Below, one piece after another: positions 1 to 9,186 of a stretch of DNA of 64,000 nucleotides. Position 1 is the stretch's first letter; every line of letters begins with the position of its first letter. The notes beneath the pieces were generated by a model, which did no database searches, was not told the origin of the DNA, and worked only from the letters and a program-made list of their open reading frames with translations. This stretch comes from JACQFZ01 sp041485885 (GTDB lineage Bacteria > Pseudomonadota > Gammaproteobacteria > Acidiferrobacterales > Sulfurifustaceae): positions 147,402 through 211,401 of the forward strand of contig JBGPKL010000001.1 of the NCBI GenBank assembly GCA_041485885.1, read 5' to 3'. The position numbers and the translations under genes were made by a program.

Positions 1-1
1 T

Positions 2-1213
2 GTCTTTTTGCTCGGCGAGGAGTTGAAGCGAGGCGGCCGGACGCACGAGCACCGCGTCCAGGCCGTGCACGTAGTGGGCGCCGGTGTGATGGGGGCCGAC
101 ATCGCGATGTGGGCCGCGGCGCGAGGTTTTTCGGTCACCCTGCAAGATCAGAAACCCGAGATTCTGGCGCGCGCCACGACTCGTGCGCGCGAATTCTTTC
201 AGCGTCAGCTCAAAGATCCCTCGCTGGTTCAAGCGGCGATGGATCGACTGATGCCCGATCTACCCGGCGATGGATTGCGCCGCGCGGACCTGGTTATCGA
301 GGCGATCGTCGAGAAGGCCGAGGCGAAGCAGGCGCTTTTTCGCGATATCGAAACGCGCGCTCGCCCTGACGCGTTATTCGCGACTAACACGTCGTCGATC
401 CCGCTGGAAACGATCGCGCCGGCGCTGCGCGATCCCTCGCGCCTAGTGGGCCTGCATTTCTTCAACCCGGTCGCGCGCATGCAGCTCGTCGAGCTGGTGC
501 GGGGGAAACAAACCGCGGCGACCGCGTTGAACCGCGCGCGCGCCTGGACCGTCGCGATCGATCGTTTGCCGCTCGATGTCATGAGTAGCCCGGGATTTTT
601 GGTGAACCGCGTGCTGACGCCTTATCTACTCGAGGCGGTGAAATTGTTGGAGGAAGGCATCTCCGGCCCCGCCATCGACCGTGCCGCCGTCGATTTCGGC
701 ATGCCGATGGGACCGATCGAGTTGGCCGATACGATCGGTTTGGACATTTGTCTTTCCGTAGCGGAAACGCTGGCGGGTCCGCTCGGTGTGCCGGTGCCCG
801 CGGAGCTGCGTGAGCTGGTCGCGCACGGACGGCTCGGCAAAAAGAGCGGGCACGGCTTCTATCGTTACGACGCCAAGGGACGACTGCGGCGGCGCTTGCG
901 CTCGAAAGCGGATCGGGTGCCGCCGCACGTTCCGATTACCGAACGGCTGGTATTGCGGCTGTTGAACGAAGCGATGGCTTGTCTGCGCGAGGGCGTGATC
1001 AACGACCCGAGCGACGTGGACGCGGGGATGGTCTACGGCACCGGGTTTGCTCCGTATCTAGGCGGGCCGATGCGCTACGCCGAGAGTCTCGGCGCGACGG
1101 GCATCGGCCACAGCTTGTATCGGTTATCGCAAGAATACGGCGAGCGTTTCACGCCGGACCCGGGGTGGTCCCAGCCCGAATTGCTGGCGTCGCGCGGTTC
1201 GCGCTCGAGCTGA
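2..1213 (+). CDS. FadJ/FadB-type multifunctional beta-oxidation protein, 3-hydroxyacyl-CoA dehydrogenase part (5' truncated)
   Basis: The reading frame is open to the left edge, so this is the C-terminal 403 residues of a larger protein; the enoyl-CoA hydratase domain should lie upstream of the window. The start of the visible part is the linker typical of these fusions. It is followed by the Rossmann motif GAGVMG and the 3-hydroxyacyl-CoA dehydrogenase signature HFFNPVARMQLVE near residue 150, then the C-terminal dehydrogenase domain with SPGFLVNRVL. It would oxidise 3-hydroxyacyl-CoA with NAD in fatty-acid beta-oxidation. A TTG at 8 could be mistaken for a start, but the upstream codons continue the family sequence. 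An acyl-CoA ligase follows 73 bases downstream, which fits a fatty-acid degradation cluster. Confidence 0.9.
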   Translation, partial: VFLLGEELKRGGRTHEHRVQAVHVVGAGVMGADIAMWAAARGFSVTLQDQKPEILARATTRAREFFQRQLKDPSLVQAAMDRLMPDLPGDGLRRADLVIEAIVEKAEAKQALFRDIETRARPDALFATNTSSIPLETIAPALRDPSRLVGLHFFNPVARMQLVELVRGKQTAATALNRARAWTVAIDRLPLDVMSSPGFLVNRVLTPYLLEAVKLLEEGISGPAIDRAAVDFGMPMGPIELADTIGLDICLSVAETLAGPLGVPVPAELRELVAHGRLGKKSGHGFYRYDAKGRLRRRLRSKADRVPPHVPITERLVLRLLNEAMACLREGVINDPSDVDAGMVYGTGFAPYLGGPMRYAESLGATGIGHSLYRLSQEYGERFTPDPGWSQPELLASRGSRSS

Positions 1214-1286
1214 ATCGCGCGGTCGGCTTTACGCGCTGGGTTTTCATCCCTTAAGGTAAGCCCGCGATAAAAGGACGGTGCCTGAT

Positions 1287-2987
1287 ATGCAAGTCAGCGA
1301 GCGATCCAATCTTTCCGACATTTTCTATGGGCGTGTCACCGATACCCCCAACGGGCCGGCGTATCGCCAATTCGACGGTCAAGAGTGGATCGACACAACC
1401 TGGGGCGAGGTCGGACGCGAGGCGGCGCGCTGGCAGGCGGGGTTGAAGCGCGACGGCCTGAAGGCGGGCGACCGCGTCGCGATGTGCCTGCACAATCGCC
1501 TCGAATGGGTGCTGCTCGATCAGGCGGCGATCGGGCTAGGGCTCGTGACGGTGCCCCTCTATTTCGATGACCGTCCGGAGAACATGGCGTGGTGCTTGAA
1601 TGACGCGGGCGTTCGTTTTTTGCTGATCGAGGACGGCGCGCAATGGGGCGCGCTCAAGGAACATGTGAAGACCATCGAGCGAGTCGTGTGCCTCGGCGGC
1701 AGCATTCCCGCCGATCCGCGCGTGCGGCGCCTAGCCGACTGGGCGCCGTCCGGCACGCACGATCTCGCGCGTTCGAGCGTGGCGGCGAACGAGCTTGCGA
1801 CGATCGTTTATACCTCGGGCACCACCGGGCGGCCGAAGGGCGTGATGTTGTCGCACGGCAATATCGTCAGCAACGTCGTCGCCTCCTCCAAAGTCGTGAC
1901 GATCACTTCGGCGGATCTCGGCGTTTCATTCCTGCCGATGTCGCATATGTTCGAGCGCACCGTGGGTTACTACTTGAACATCTACACCGGCGCGCAGAGC
2001 GCTTTCGCCCGTTCCATCACGCTGCTCGGCGAGGATTTGCAGACGCACAAGCCGACCATCATGGTGAGCGTGCCGCGGGTCTTCGAGCGGGTGTGGGCGG
2101 CGATGCAGCAAGCGCTACCGCCGGGAAGCTCGAAGCGCAAGCTCTTCGATCGAACCGTGGACGTCGGCTGGCGTCGCTTCAAGGGCGAGGCGACACTCAA
2201 GGATCATTTGCTCTGGCCGGTGCTCAAAACGCTCGTCGCGAAAAAAGTACAGGCGCGCATGGGTGGCCGGATTCGCAACGTATCGGTCGGCGGCGCTGCG
2301 TTTCCGCCGGAACTGGCGCGTGTCTTCATCGGGCTCGGTTTTCCGATTTTACAAGGTTACGGGCTGACCGAAACGGCGCCGGTGTTGACCACGAATCGCC
2401 CGAACGACAACGACCCGATGTCCGTCGGGCGCGCGATCGAGGGCGTCACCTTGCGTTGTGCCGACACCGGGGAGCTGCTCGCGAAGGGACCCAACGTCAT
2501 GCTCGGTTACTGGAACAACCCCGAAGCCACGCGTGCCGCCATCGATTCCGACGGGTGGTTGCATACCGGTGATATCGCCCGCATCCGCGACGGGCGCGTC
2601 TACATCACCGGGCGGATCAAGGAAATCATCGTGCTCTCGAACGGCGAGAAGCTGCCGCCCGACGACGCCGAGCAGGCGATCCTGCGCGATCCGACCTTCG
2701 AAAGCGTCATGCTGATCGGCGAGGGGCGTCCGTACCTCGGGCTCGTCTGTGTTTCGAAGGTGGAAGATCCACGCGTCCTCGCCGAGCGCGCCAATGCGCA
2801 GCTTAAAGAATTTCCGGGCTACGTCCGTATCCGCTACATCGCAAGAGTGTTGGGACCTTGGGGCCTCGAAAACGGTTTACTCACGCCGACCTTAAAGCTC
2901 AAACGCAAAGAAGCGGAGCGGCGGTTCCAAAAAGAAATCGAGGCGATGTTTGCCAAGCCTCCGATGCAAGTGAGCGGCACTAAGTAG
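1287..2987 (+). CDS. AMP-dependent long-chain acyl-CoA synthetase-like ligase
   Basis: A 566-residue member of the adenylate-forming (ANL) family that activates a carboxylic acid to an acyl-CoA through an acyl-adenylate. Visible motifs are the phosphate-binding loop TIVYTSGTTGRPKGV, then QGYGLTETAP, DGWLHTGD, and GRIKEIIVLSNGEK. The C-terminus holds LTPTLKLKR, which contains the usual catalytic lysine. The length and the family match long-chain acyl-CoA synthetases (FadD or bacterial ACSL type). I chose ATG 1287 because AAGGA at 1271-1275 is correctly spaced for it; the GTG at 1278 is too close to that site. It follows the beta-oxidation gene in the same direction, so fatty-acid activation is the likely role. 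The exact chain-length preference cannot be read from sequence. Confidence 0.88.
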   Translation: MQVSERSNLSDIFYGRVTDTPNGPAYRQFDGQEWIDTTWGEVGREAARWQAGLKRDGLKAGDRVAMCLHNRLEWVLLDQAAIGLGLVTVPLYFDDRPENMAWCLNDAGVRFLLIEDGAQWGALKEHVKTIERVVCLGGSIPADPRVRRLADWAPSGTHDLARSSVAANELATIVYTSGTTGRPKGVMLSHGNIVSNVVASSKVVTITSADLGVSFLPMSHMFERTVGYYLNIYTGAQSAFARSITLLGEDLQTHKPTIMVSVPRVFERVWAAMQQALPPGSSKRKLFDRTVDVGWRRFKGEATLKDHLLWPVLKTLVAKKVQARMGGRIRNVSVGGAAFPPELARVFIGLGFPILQGYGLTETAPVLTTNRPNDNDPMSVGRAIEGVTLRCADTGELLAKGPNVMLGYWNNPEATRAAIDSDGWLHTGDIARIRDGRVYITGRIKEIIVLSNGEKLPPDDAEQAILRDPTFESVMLIGEGRPYLGLVCVSKVEDPRVLAERANAQLKEFPGYVRIRYIARVLGPWGLENGLLTPTLKLKRKEAERRFQKEIEAMFAKPPMQVSGTK

Positions 2988-3053
2988 GAATCTGAATGGC
3001 GACGAGTTGAGTTGCGGCGGGTGGCACTCGGGGCGCTGTGTCACCGGCATCCG

Positions 3054-3995
3054 CTAGCGCGAAGTTGAGTTGGCCGCTTTGAGGAACGCGCGCGCGTGTT
3101 GCGCGATGGTCTCCTCGGTCAGTAAGAACACGCTCTCGTCTCCGCTACTGGTCGTGAGCCATACAAATGGCACCTCCGGAAACACGTGCTCGAGTGCATC
3201 CCGGCTACTACCCACTTCGGCGATGAGAATGCCGTTTGGTTCCAAATGTGGCGACGCGTCGGCCAAGATGCGAACAATCAAATCCAATCCTTCCACTCCG
3301 GCGTCGAGCGCGACGATCGGCTCGAAACGGTATTCGGGCGGGAGTTTCCGCAGCTCCTCACGAGCGACGTACGGTGGATTGGTGAGAATGACGTCGTAGC
3401 GCTCCGCGGCAAGCTCGCGGTAAAGATCAGACCGCACGAGCTGCACGCGATCCAGCAAATCGTGTCGCTCAACGTTGATGCGAGCGACCGCCAATGCGTC
3501 CGTGGAAATATCGACGGCGTCGACGCGGGCTCGCGGGAACGCAACAGCCGCGGCGATCGCCATGCAACCGCTGCCGGTGCCGAGGTCGAGGAGACGGTGC
3601 ACGCGCGCGGACTCGATCCAAGGCGCGAAACGCTCTCGAATAAACTCCGCGGTAAGCGATCGGGGAACGATGACGCGTTCATCGACATAGAACGAAAGCC
3701 CCGCGAACCAGGCCTCCTTAAGCAGATACGCCGTCGGCTTGCGCGTTTCGATACGCTGCTCGATGAGCGTCGCGATTCGCGTGCGCTGACCGGCATCAAG
3801 AGCGTCGCCGAGATGACGCTCGAGTTCGGATGGCGCGACCCCGAGCGCGCTTCCCGCGAGCCAGGCAGCCTCGTCCGCGGTATTCATCGTGCCGTGGCCG
3901 CAATGCACGCCGGCGTTGCTCAACTCGGTTTCGGCCCAACGGATCGCGTCACGCAGCGCGCGCGATTTGTCTATGCTTTTAATTCGCATGAGCAT
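3054..3995 (-). CDS. prmB: Ribosomal protein L3 glutamine methyltransferase (PrmB, HemK family)
   Basis: A 313-residue SAM-dependent N5-glutamine methyltransferase. It has the SAM-binding motif LDLGTGSGCMAIA and the catalytic NPPY motif of HemK-type enzymes. The sequence after NPPY (VAREELRKLPPEYRFEP) fits PrmB, which modifies L3, better than PrmC, which modifies release factors. The extended N-terminal helical domain also fits PrmB. It is divergent from the MFS gene at 4033, with only 37 bases between the two starts. The ATG at 3995 and another at 3989 are both possible starts. Confidence 0.87.
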   Translation of the reverse strand: MLMRIKSIDKSRALRDAIRWAETELSNAGVHCGHGTMNTADEAAWLAGSALGVAPSELERHLGDALDAGQRTRIATLIEQRIETRKPTAYLLKEAWFAGLSFYVDERVIVPRSLTAEFIRERFAPWIESARVHRLLDLGTGSGCMAIAAAVAFPRARVDAVDISTDALAVARINVERHDLLDRVQLVRSDLYRELAAERYDVILTNPPYVAREELRKLPPEYRFEPIVALDAGVEGLDLIVRILADASPHLEPNGILIAEVGSSRDALEHVFPEVPFVWLTTSSGDESVFLLTEETIAQHARAFLKAANSTSR

Positions 3996-4032
3996 GCGAT
4001 AATAGCTTAACGGTCCACAAAGAGTTCCAGCG

Positions 4033-5310
4033 ATGACGGTAGCACCAGCAACGAGTGGGCGGCGCGAGATCGAGGTAGTCGCGCTTATCGGTTTCGCGCA
4101 CAGCGTTTCCCATTTTTTTCAGTTGATGATGCCGGCGCTCTTCCCGTGGCTCCTGCGCGAGTTTGATCTTACGTTTACGCAGCTCGGTGTGACGACCGCC
4201 GTCTTCTTTACGGTTTCCGGCGTCGGTCAGGTCGTCGCCGGATTCGTCGTAGACCGCGTCGGCGCGCGCCGGGCGTTACTGGGTGGAATCGTGCTGCTCG
4301 GTACTGCCGGCGTCATACTTGGGTTTGCGCCGAACTATGCCACGCTTATTCTCGCCGCGGCCGTCGCCGGCGCGGGCAACTCCGTTTTTCATCCGGCCGA
4401 CTTTACATTGCTCAATCGTAATGTGTCGGGGCCGCGCCTGGGGCATGCGTTCTCGGTGCACGGGCTTTCCGGGAATCTGGGCTATGCGGCCGCTCCCGTG
4501 TTCATGGCCGGCATCGCGCTCGCCGTAGACTGGCGCACCGCGGCATTCGCCGCCGCGGGTTTGTCCGTCGCCGCGCTCCTGCCGCTATTGATTCGCCGTC
4601 GGGCCATCACGCCGGAGCCTCATAGCGAGGCCGCGCATCCGGCGTCGGTCGACGGGAAGCCTTCGGCGTTCGCGTTCCTCGGCACCGGCGCGGTGTGGCT
4701 CTGTTTCGTGTTTTTTCTCGTGATCACGGCGGCGGCGGCCGGATTGCAAAACTTCGGACCGCTCGCGCTGCACCATCTCTACGGCATGTCGCTCGCCGCC
4801 GCCGCCTCCGCACTCACCGCTATGCTCCTCGGCGGCGCTGCCGGCATGGCGGTCGGCGGCTTCTTGGTCGCACGCAATGAAGTGCATGATCGCCTTATTG
4901 CCGTCGTGCTCGTCTGCGCCGGGATTTTTGCGCTCGGCCTTGCGAGCGGCGCCGCGCCCGTGTGGAGCGTGACGGTGCTGATGGCGGGACTCGGATTTTG
5001 TACCGGCATGGCCGGCCCGTCGCGCGACATGCTCGTGCGCCGCGCGGCGACCGCCCGCTTCGGAGCCAGTGCGTACGGTCGGGTTTATGGTTTCGTTTAT
5101 TCCGGGCTCGACGTCGGCTTCGCGCTTTCGCCCGTCCTCCTATTCGGACCGTTGATGGATGCCGGCCGGTTCGCTGCGGTTTTGATCGCGGTGGCGGTGT
5201 TGCAGTGTTTCGCCGTTCTCGCGGCGCTCTCGGTCGGGCGTGGGGTGGCGGTCGCTCCGATGCCGACAGCTGTTCCTCTCGGGCAGTCACCGGGCCGAGA
5301 CGTCGCTTAA
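4033..5310 (+). CDS. Major facilitator superfamily transporter
   Basis: A 425-residue, very hydrophobic protein with about twelve membrane segments. It has the MFS loop 2-3 motif as FVVDRVGARRALLGG after the second helix and a cytoplasmic linker rich in charged residues near residues 190-215. The N-terminus with HSVSHFFQLMMPALFPWL resembles the fosmidomycin-resistance (Fsr)/YnfM-like branch of small-molecule efflux carriers. The substrate cannot be inferred. It lies alone between prmB (divergent) and the malic enzyme (convergent, 14 bases away). Confidence 0.85.
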   Translation: MTVAPATSGRREIEVVALIGFAHSVSHFFQLMMPALFPWLLREFDLTFTQLGVTTAVFFTVSGVGQVVAGFVVDRVGARRALLGGIVLLGTAGVILGFAPNYATLILAAAVAGAGNSVFHPADFTLLNRNVSGPRLGHAFSVHGLSGNLGYAAAPVFMAGIALAVDWRTAAFAAAGLSVAALLPLLIRRRAITPEPHSEAAHPASVDGKPSAFAFLGTGAVWLCFVFFLVITAAAAGLQNFGPLALHHLYGMSLAAAASALTAMLLGGAAGMAVGGFLVARNEVHDRLIAVVLVCAGIFALGLASGAAPVWSVTVLMAGLGFCTGMAGPSRDMLVRRAATARFGASAYGRVYGFVYSGLDVGFALSPVLLFGPLMDAGRFAAVLIAVAVLQCFAVLAALSVGRGVAVAPMPTAVPLGQSPGRDVA

Positions 5311-5324
5311 CCCCGTTGCTTTGG

Positions 5325-6578
5325 CTAAGTCCCGTAGCGCGAGTAGTGCGCGGGATATCCCACGCGCGCCACGCCGCTCGCGACCGCCGCCTGGGCGACC
5401 GCGGACGAAATAGCGCGAAGCAAGCGTGGATCGAACGGTTTCGGAATGATGTATTCCGGACCGAACGCCAGCCGCTCGAGGCGATACGCGTGCAGGACTT
5501 CCATCGGCACCGGCGCGCGCGCCAATTCCACCAGCGCGCGCACGGCGGCCGCGCACATCGCCGGGTTGATGCAGCGCGCGCGTACGTCGAGCGCGCCGCG
5601 AAAAATATACGGAAAACCGAGAGCATTGTTTATTTGATTGGGATAATCCGTGCGCCCGGTGGCCATGATCAAATCCTGCCGCGCCGCATGCGCCGCTTCC
5701 GGCATGATCTCGGGGTCTGGGTTCGCCAGCGCGAACACGATCGGACGTGCCGCCATGGCGCGCAGCATTTCGGGTGTAACCAGGTTTGCCGCGGCGACGC
5801 CGATGAAGACATCCGCGCCACGCATGGCATCGAGCAGCGTGCGGTGGTCGGTCTTTCGAGCGAACGGGCGCTTGAACGACGTGAGATCGTTGCGCGTGTC
5901 CTCTACCACGCCTTTGGTGTCGATCAGCACGACCTGCTCGCGCTTGGCGCCGAGCGCGACGAGTAAATTGATCGAGGCGATCCCCGCCGAGCCCGCGCCT
6001 AGACACACGATCGAAATATCTTCGAGCCGCTTGCGTTGCAGCTCAAGCGCGTTGGTGAGACCGGCGGCGATCACGATGGCGGTGCCGTGCTGGTCGTCAT
6101 GGAACACCGGGATGTCGAGCCGCTCGATGAGCGCCTTCTCGATTTCGAAACACTCCGGCGCGCGGATGTCTTCGAGGTTGATGCCGCCGAACGTCGGCGC
6201 GATGTGCACCACGGTTTCGATGAAGGCTTGCGTGGTCGGCGCGCTGATCTCGATGTCGAACACGTCGATGCCGGCGAAATTCTTGAAGAGTATCGCCTTA
6301 CCTTCCATGACCGGTTTGGCCGCGAGCGGACCGGCCTTGCCGAGGCCGAGCACCGCGGTGCCGTCGGTGATGACGGCTACGAGGTTGCCCTTGTTCGTGT
6401 AACGATAAACCAGCTCCGGATTTCGGACGATGGCGCGCACGGGTTCGGCGACGCCGGGTGTGTAAGCGAGCGCGAGCTCCGCTTGGGTCGTGCATGGCTT
6501 TGAAGACTCGACACGAATCTTTCCGGGGGTCGGCAACGCGTGATAGTCGAGCGCGGCCTGCTCGAAATCCTTTTTCAT
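5325..6578 (-). CDS. Malic enzyme, malate to pyruvate, NAD(P)-dependent
   Basis: A 417-residue oxidative decarboxylase that converts malate to pyruvate and CO2. Family motifs are YTPGVAEPVRAI near residue 40, the metal/substrate region with FHDDQHGTAIV, and the nucleotide-binding GAGSAGIA near residue 195. The length corresponds to the catalytic core only. The C-terminal phosphotransacetylase-like domain found in E. coli MaeB is absent, so this is the short bacterial form. It sits upstream of an M48 protease gene transcribed the same way, with 10 bases between them. The cofactor (NAD or NADP) is not decided here. Confidence 0.9.
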   Translation of the reverse strand: MKKDFEQAALDYHALPTPGKIRVESSKPCTTQAELALAYTPGVAEPVRAIVRNPELVYRYTNKGNLVAVITDGTAVLGLGKAGPLAAKPVMEGKAILFKNFAGIDVFDIEISAPTTQAFIETVVHIAPTFGGINLEDIRAPECFEIEKALIERLDIPVFHDDQHGTAIVIAAGLTNALELQRKRLEDISIVCLGAGSAGIASINLLVALGAKREQVVLIDTKGVVEDTRNDLTSFKRPFARKTDHRTLLDAMRGADVFIGVAAANLVTPEMLRAMAARPIVFALANPDPEIMPEAAHAARQDLIMATGRTDYPNQINNALGFPYIFRGALDVRARCINPAMCAAAVRALVELARAPVPMEVLHAYRLERLAFGPEYIIPKPFDPRLLRAISSAVAQAAVASGVARVGYPAHYSRYGT

Positions 6579-6588
6579 GAATGTGACT

Positions 6589-8055
6589 CTATTGAATCGT
6601 CTTGAGGGTTTCGCCGGCCTCGGGTTCGCCGGTCGGGAATTTGTTATTGATTAATCGTAGCACCGACTCGGCATCATTAGGCAGCGGCGATTTTGCCCCG
6701 AGCGTGGCGAAGGTATCGCCGGCGCCGGCGCGCACCGTGCGCACCTGCAGTCCCTCGGCAATCGGTTTTTCCTCCGGATTTAGGGCACGCAGGCTGCGCG
6801 CCGTCGCGAGGAACTGCTGGTCATACCGAGCGAACGCGGCGTCGGTTTTCGCCGCCGCGAGAAACAGGAACGCGCGATTTTCGTGGTAGACGACGGACGC
6901 TCGCGTCTTCCCGCGGCCGAAGGGCGTTGCCATGCGCGCGATGCCGGAATACGAGGGAAGCGACGTTCCGGCAAGAGCCGCCGCGTCTTGGAGATAATCG
7001 ACCTTAAGCAGCGCCTTCAGGTACTCTTCGGGCGCTACCGGTTTGTTCAGGTCTGCGCTGCGCAGTTGTAATACCGCATCGCCCCCTTGGCTCTGAGCGG
7101 TTACTGCACTGGGGGCGTTTCCGACCTGCCAACCTTCTGGAAATTGAACGGCTAAATTCATATCGCGGTGGTAAAACGCGGACTTACGCCGCACACCGGC
7201 CTTCGGACTGTCGCCGTAGCGCAAGCCGTCGATGTGTTGCAAGTACTCATCGCGCCCGATGCGCGTCGTCGACGCGGTCTTCGCCTGTTTCGCCTCGGTG
7301 ACCACTTCTTGCAGGCGTTGATCGGCGCTCGGGTGACTCGCAAACACACCGTGGTAGTTGCGCGGCTCGCGGCCTTCCGTTTTGGCGCGCTCCTTTTCGA
7401 ATTCCTCCTGGTTCTTGAGGACGCCGATCACGCTGATCATGGCATCCGGGTCGTAGGCGTTGCGCGCGAGATATTCGGCGCCGAGCCGGTCCGCTTCCAG
7501 CTCGTGATCGCGACCGTAGCCGCTCAAGAGCGCGCCGCCGATGACATTGAAAAGATTCTGCCCGGCGTTACCGAGGAAAATCGTCGCGACCATCTGGCCG
7601 GCGGTGGCGGCGCTGTACTGACGCACCGAATGCCGTGCCGTCACGTGTCCGACCTCGTGACCGAGGACCGCCGCGAGCTCCGCTTCGGAACTTAGGTAAG
7701 CAAGAATCCCACGCGTGATGTAAACGTACCCGCCCGGAAGGGCGAAGGCATTGACGTCGGGCGTGTCGATGACGGTGAAGCGATAAACCAGGTCTGGGCG
7801 GTGGCTGCTACGCGCCACGCGCTCGCCCACTTGTTGCACATACGTCTGGAGCGCCGCGTCGTCGTACACGCCGTACTGCGCGCGTACCTTGGGATCACTG
7901 GCGCGACCGAGCTGGATCTCTTTCGCCTCGGTCATCATGACGAAATCGGGGGTTCCGCTCACCGGGTTCAGCGCGCACCCGCTAAGCGAGCCGGCTAGAG
8001 CAAGCGCGCACCAGAGACAGACGCGGCGGACAAGCGGGGTTGAGGCGGCGATCAC
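6589..8055 (-). CDS. M48-family metalloprotease lipoprotein (BepA/LoiP-like)
   Basis: A 488-residue predicted lipoprotein zinc protease of the cell envelope. The signal sequence ends in a canonical lipobox LSGC with Cys27. The zinc site HEVGH is at residues 133-137 and the third-ligand region ELEAD follows about 55 residues later, as in peptidase family M48. The C-terminal 200 residues lack tetratricopeptide repeats and end in a segment resembling those of other proteobacterial M48 'Ste24-like' proteins. These enzymes degrade misassembled outer-membrane proteins. The start is GTG 8055, which overlaps the TAG stop of the upstream nuclease gene by one base, so translation is probably coupled. 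Confidence 0.88.
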   Translation of the reverse strand: MIAASTPLVRRVCLWCALALAGSLSGCALNPVSGTPDFVMMTEAKEIQLGRASDPKVRAQYGVYDDAALQTYVQQVGERVARSSHRPDLVYRFTVIDTPDVNAFALPGGYVYITRGILAYLSSEAELAAVLGHEVGHVTARHSVRQYSAATAGQMVATIFLGNAGQNLFNVIGGALLSGYGRDHELEADRLGAEYLARNAYDPDAMISVIGVLKNQEEFEKERAKTEGREPRNYHGVFASHPSADQRLQEVVTEAKQAKTASTTRIGRDEYLQHIDGLRYGDSPKAGVRRKSAFYHRDMNLAVQFPEGWQVGNAPSAVTAQSQGGDAVLQLRSADLNKPVAPEEYLKALLKVDYLQDAAALAGTSLPSYSGIARMATPFGRGKTRASVVYHENRAFLFLAAAKTDAAFARYDQQFLATARSLRALNPEEKPIAEGLQVRTVRAGAGDTFATLGAKSPLPNDAESVLRLINNKFPTGEPEAGETLKTIQ

Positions 8056-8822
8056 TACAATACTTCCAGCATGGCGGGGTGGGTAATGCGCATGCGCGCG
8101 CTATATTTATACTCCGCGAGCCAGCCGCGCGCCAAGACGCGTTTCCCAAGCAGAGATTGTCGCGCCGGTAGCGACGCGTAAACGTCTCGCGGCAGCCACA
8201 GGTGGACTCTCGGCGACAGGGCAACCTCAACGCCGGTGGCTCGGTTTCGAATCGCCATCACGGTTCCCGACAACCTAAGGAAACCGTACTGCGCAGGGGA
8301 GACACGCTCGGCGGAGACTGGCTCGTACTCAGGACGTCCCCAAACTCCAAGACGGGTAGTACGGGCGTGCGACTCGGCCGAACGATAGAGCGGTAGGCGG
8401 CTGACGTTCGGCGGGATGGCGATGAACCACGCGTAGCCTTCGCGTAGCAGGATGTCCTGCAGGTCTCGTCCGTCAGGAAGCACGGCATACGCGAGCGTGC
8501 GTCCGTAGCGGTCGAGGCGCTCGCGATCGTAAACCAACCGTATGGTCTGTCCACGGGTAAGCGCCGTCGCTCGCTCGCGCGCCGCTCGCGCGAGCGGCTG
8601 ATCCGCCGCTCCGTTTTTGCCGAGCTCAGGGGTGTTGATTCCGATCAGCCGGACTTGACGTCCGTCCGCCAGAAGCAGACTGTCTCCGTCGAGCGCCCAT
8701 CGCACCGATGCGGCTTCGGCGTCGGTCGTGCGCGCGTCGGCCGCGGACGCGAGCAGCGACAGCGCGCAAGCAAAAAGGGCGCTCGCGCGGAGCGCCGCTC
8801 TTATGAATGCACGGCGACGCAA
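8055..8822 (-). CDS. Secreted staphylococcal-nuclease-like (thermonuclease) protein
   Basis: A 255-residue protein with an arginine-rich N-terminus and a hydrophobic core ending in an AxA-type site (ASAADA), so it is probably exported. The nuclease fold motifs are RLIGINTPELG and, about 45 residues later, DRERLDRYGRTLAYA followed by LLREGYAW. These are the arrangement of catalytic Arg/Asp/Glu residues in SNase-type enzymes. The last 100 residues are an extension of unknown role. It forms a two-gene unit with the M48 protease downstream. Confidence 0.82.
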   Translation of the reverse strand: MRRRAFIRAALRASALFACALSLLASAADARTTDAEAASVRWALDGDSLLLADGRQVRLIGINTPELGKNGAADQPLARAARERATALTRGQTIRLVYDRERLDRYGRTLAYAVLPDGRDLQDILLREGYAWFIAIPPNVSRLPLYRSAESHARTTRLGVWGRPEYEPVSAERVSPAQYGFLRLSGTVMAIRNRATGVEVALSPRVHLWLPRDVYASLPARQSLLGKRVLARGWLAEYKYSARMRITHPAMLEVL

Positions 8823-9026
8823 TTACTTCTTGGCGTACTTCTGACGGAACTTCTCGACTCGGCCTTCGGTGTCGACGATCTTCTGCTTGCCGGTGTAGAA
8901 CGGATGGCACTTCGCGCAAACTTCCACGTGCAGGTCGCGACCGGCGGTGGAGCGCGTCTTGAAGCTGTTGCCGCACGCACAGGTGACGGTGATCTCTTGG
9001 TACGCGGGATGAATTCCGGCCTTCAT
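8823..9026 (-). CDS. rpmE: 50S ribosomal protein L31
   Basis: A 67-residue ribosomal protein matching L31 along its length. It has the zinc-binding cysteine pattern of the C-plus form (Cys16, Cys18, Cys37, Cys40) and the motif CAKCHPFYTGKQK. The frame is open further upstream, but ATG 9026 gives the family start MKAGIHPAY and has a GAGGTG ribosome-binding site a few bases upstream. It ends directly against the nuclease gene. The Cys-containing form is the one expressed when zinc is sufficient. Confidence 0.97.
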   Translation of the reverse strand: MKAGIHPAYQEITVTCACGNSFKTRSTAGRDLHVEVCAKCHPFYTGKQKIVDTEGRVEKFRQKYAKK

Positions 9027-9186
9027 CTGACACCTCAGCGATTTGCCGCCGGCCAGCGGCGATTCTAGGGGCGCGTAGTTTACCGACTGTTTTGGCGCCC
9101 GGCTAGACACGTGAGGGCGGCAGAGCAACCTCGACAGTCCCCGTTTCGCCGGGTTTTGCCGTTGCGCTCGGGACGCGGGCGCTTAA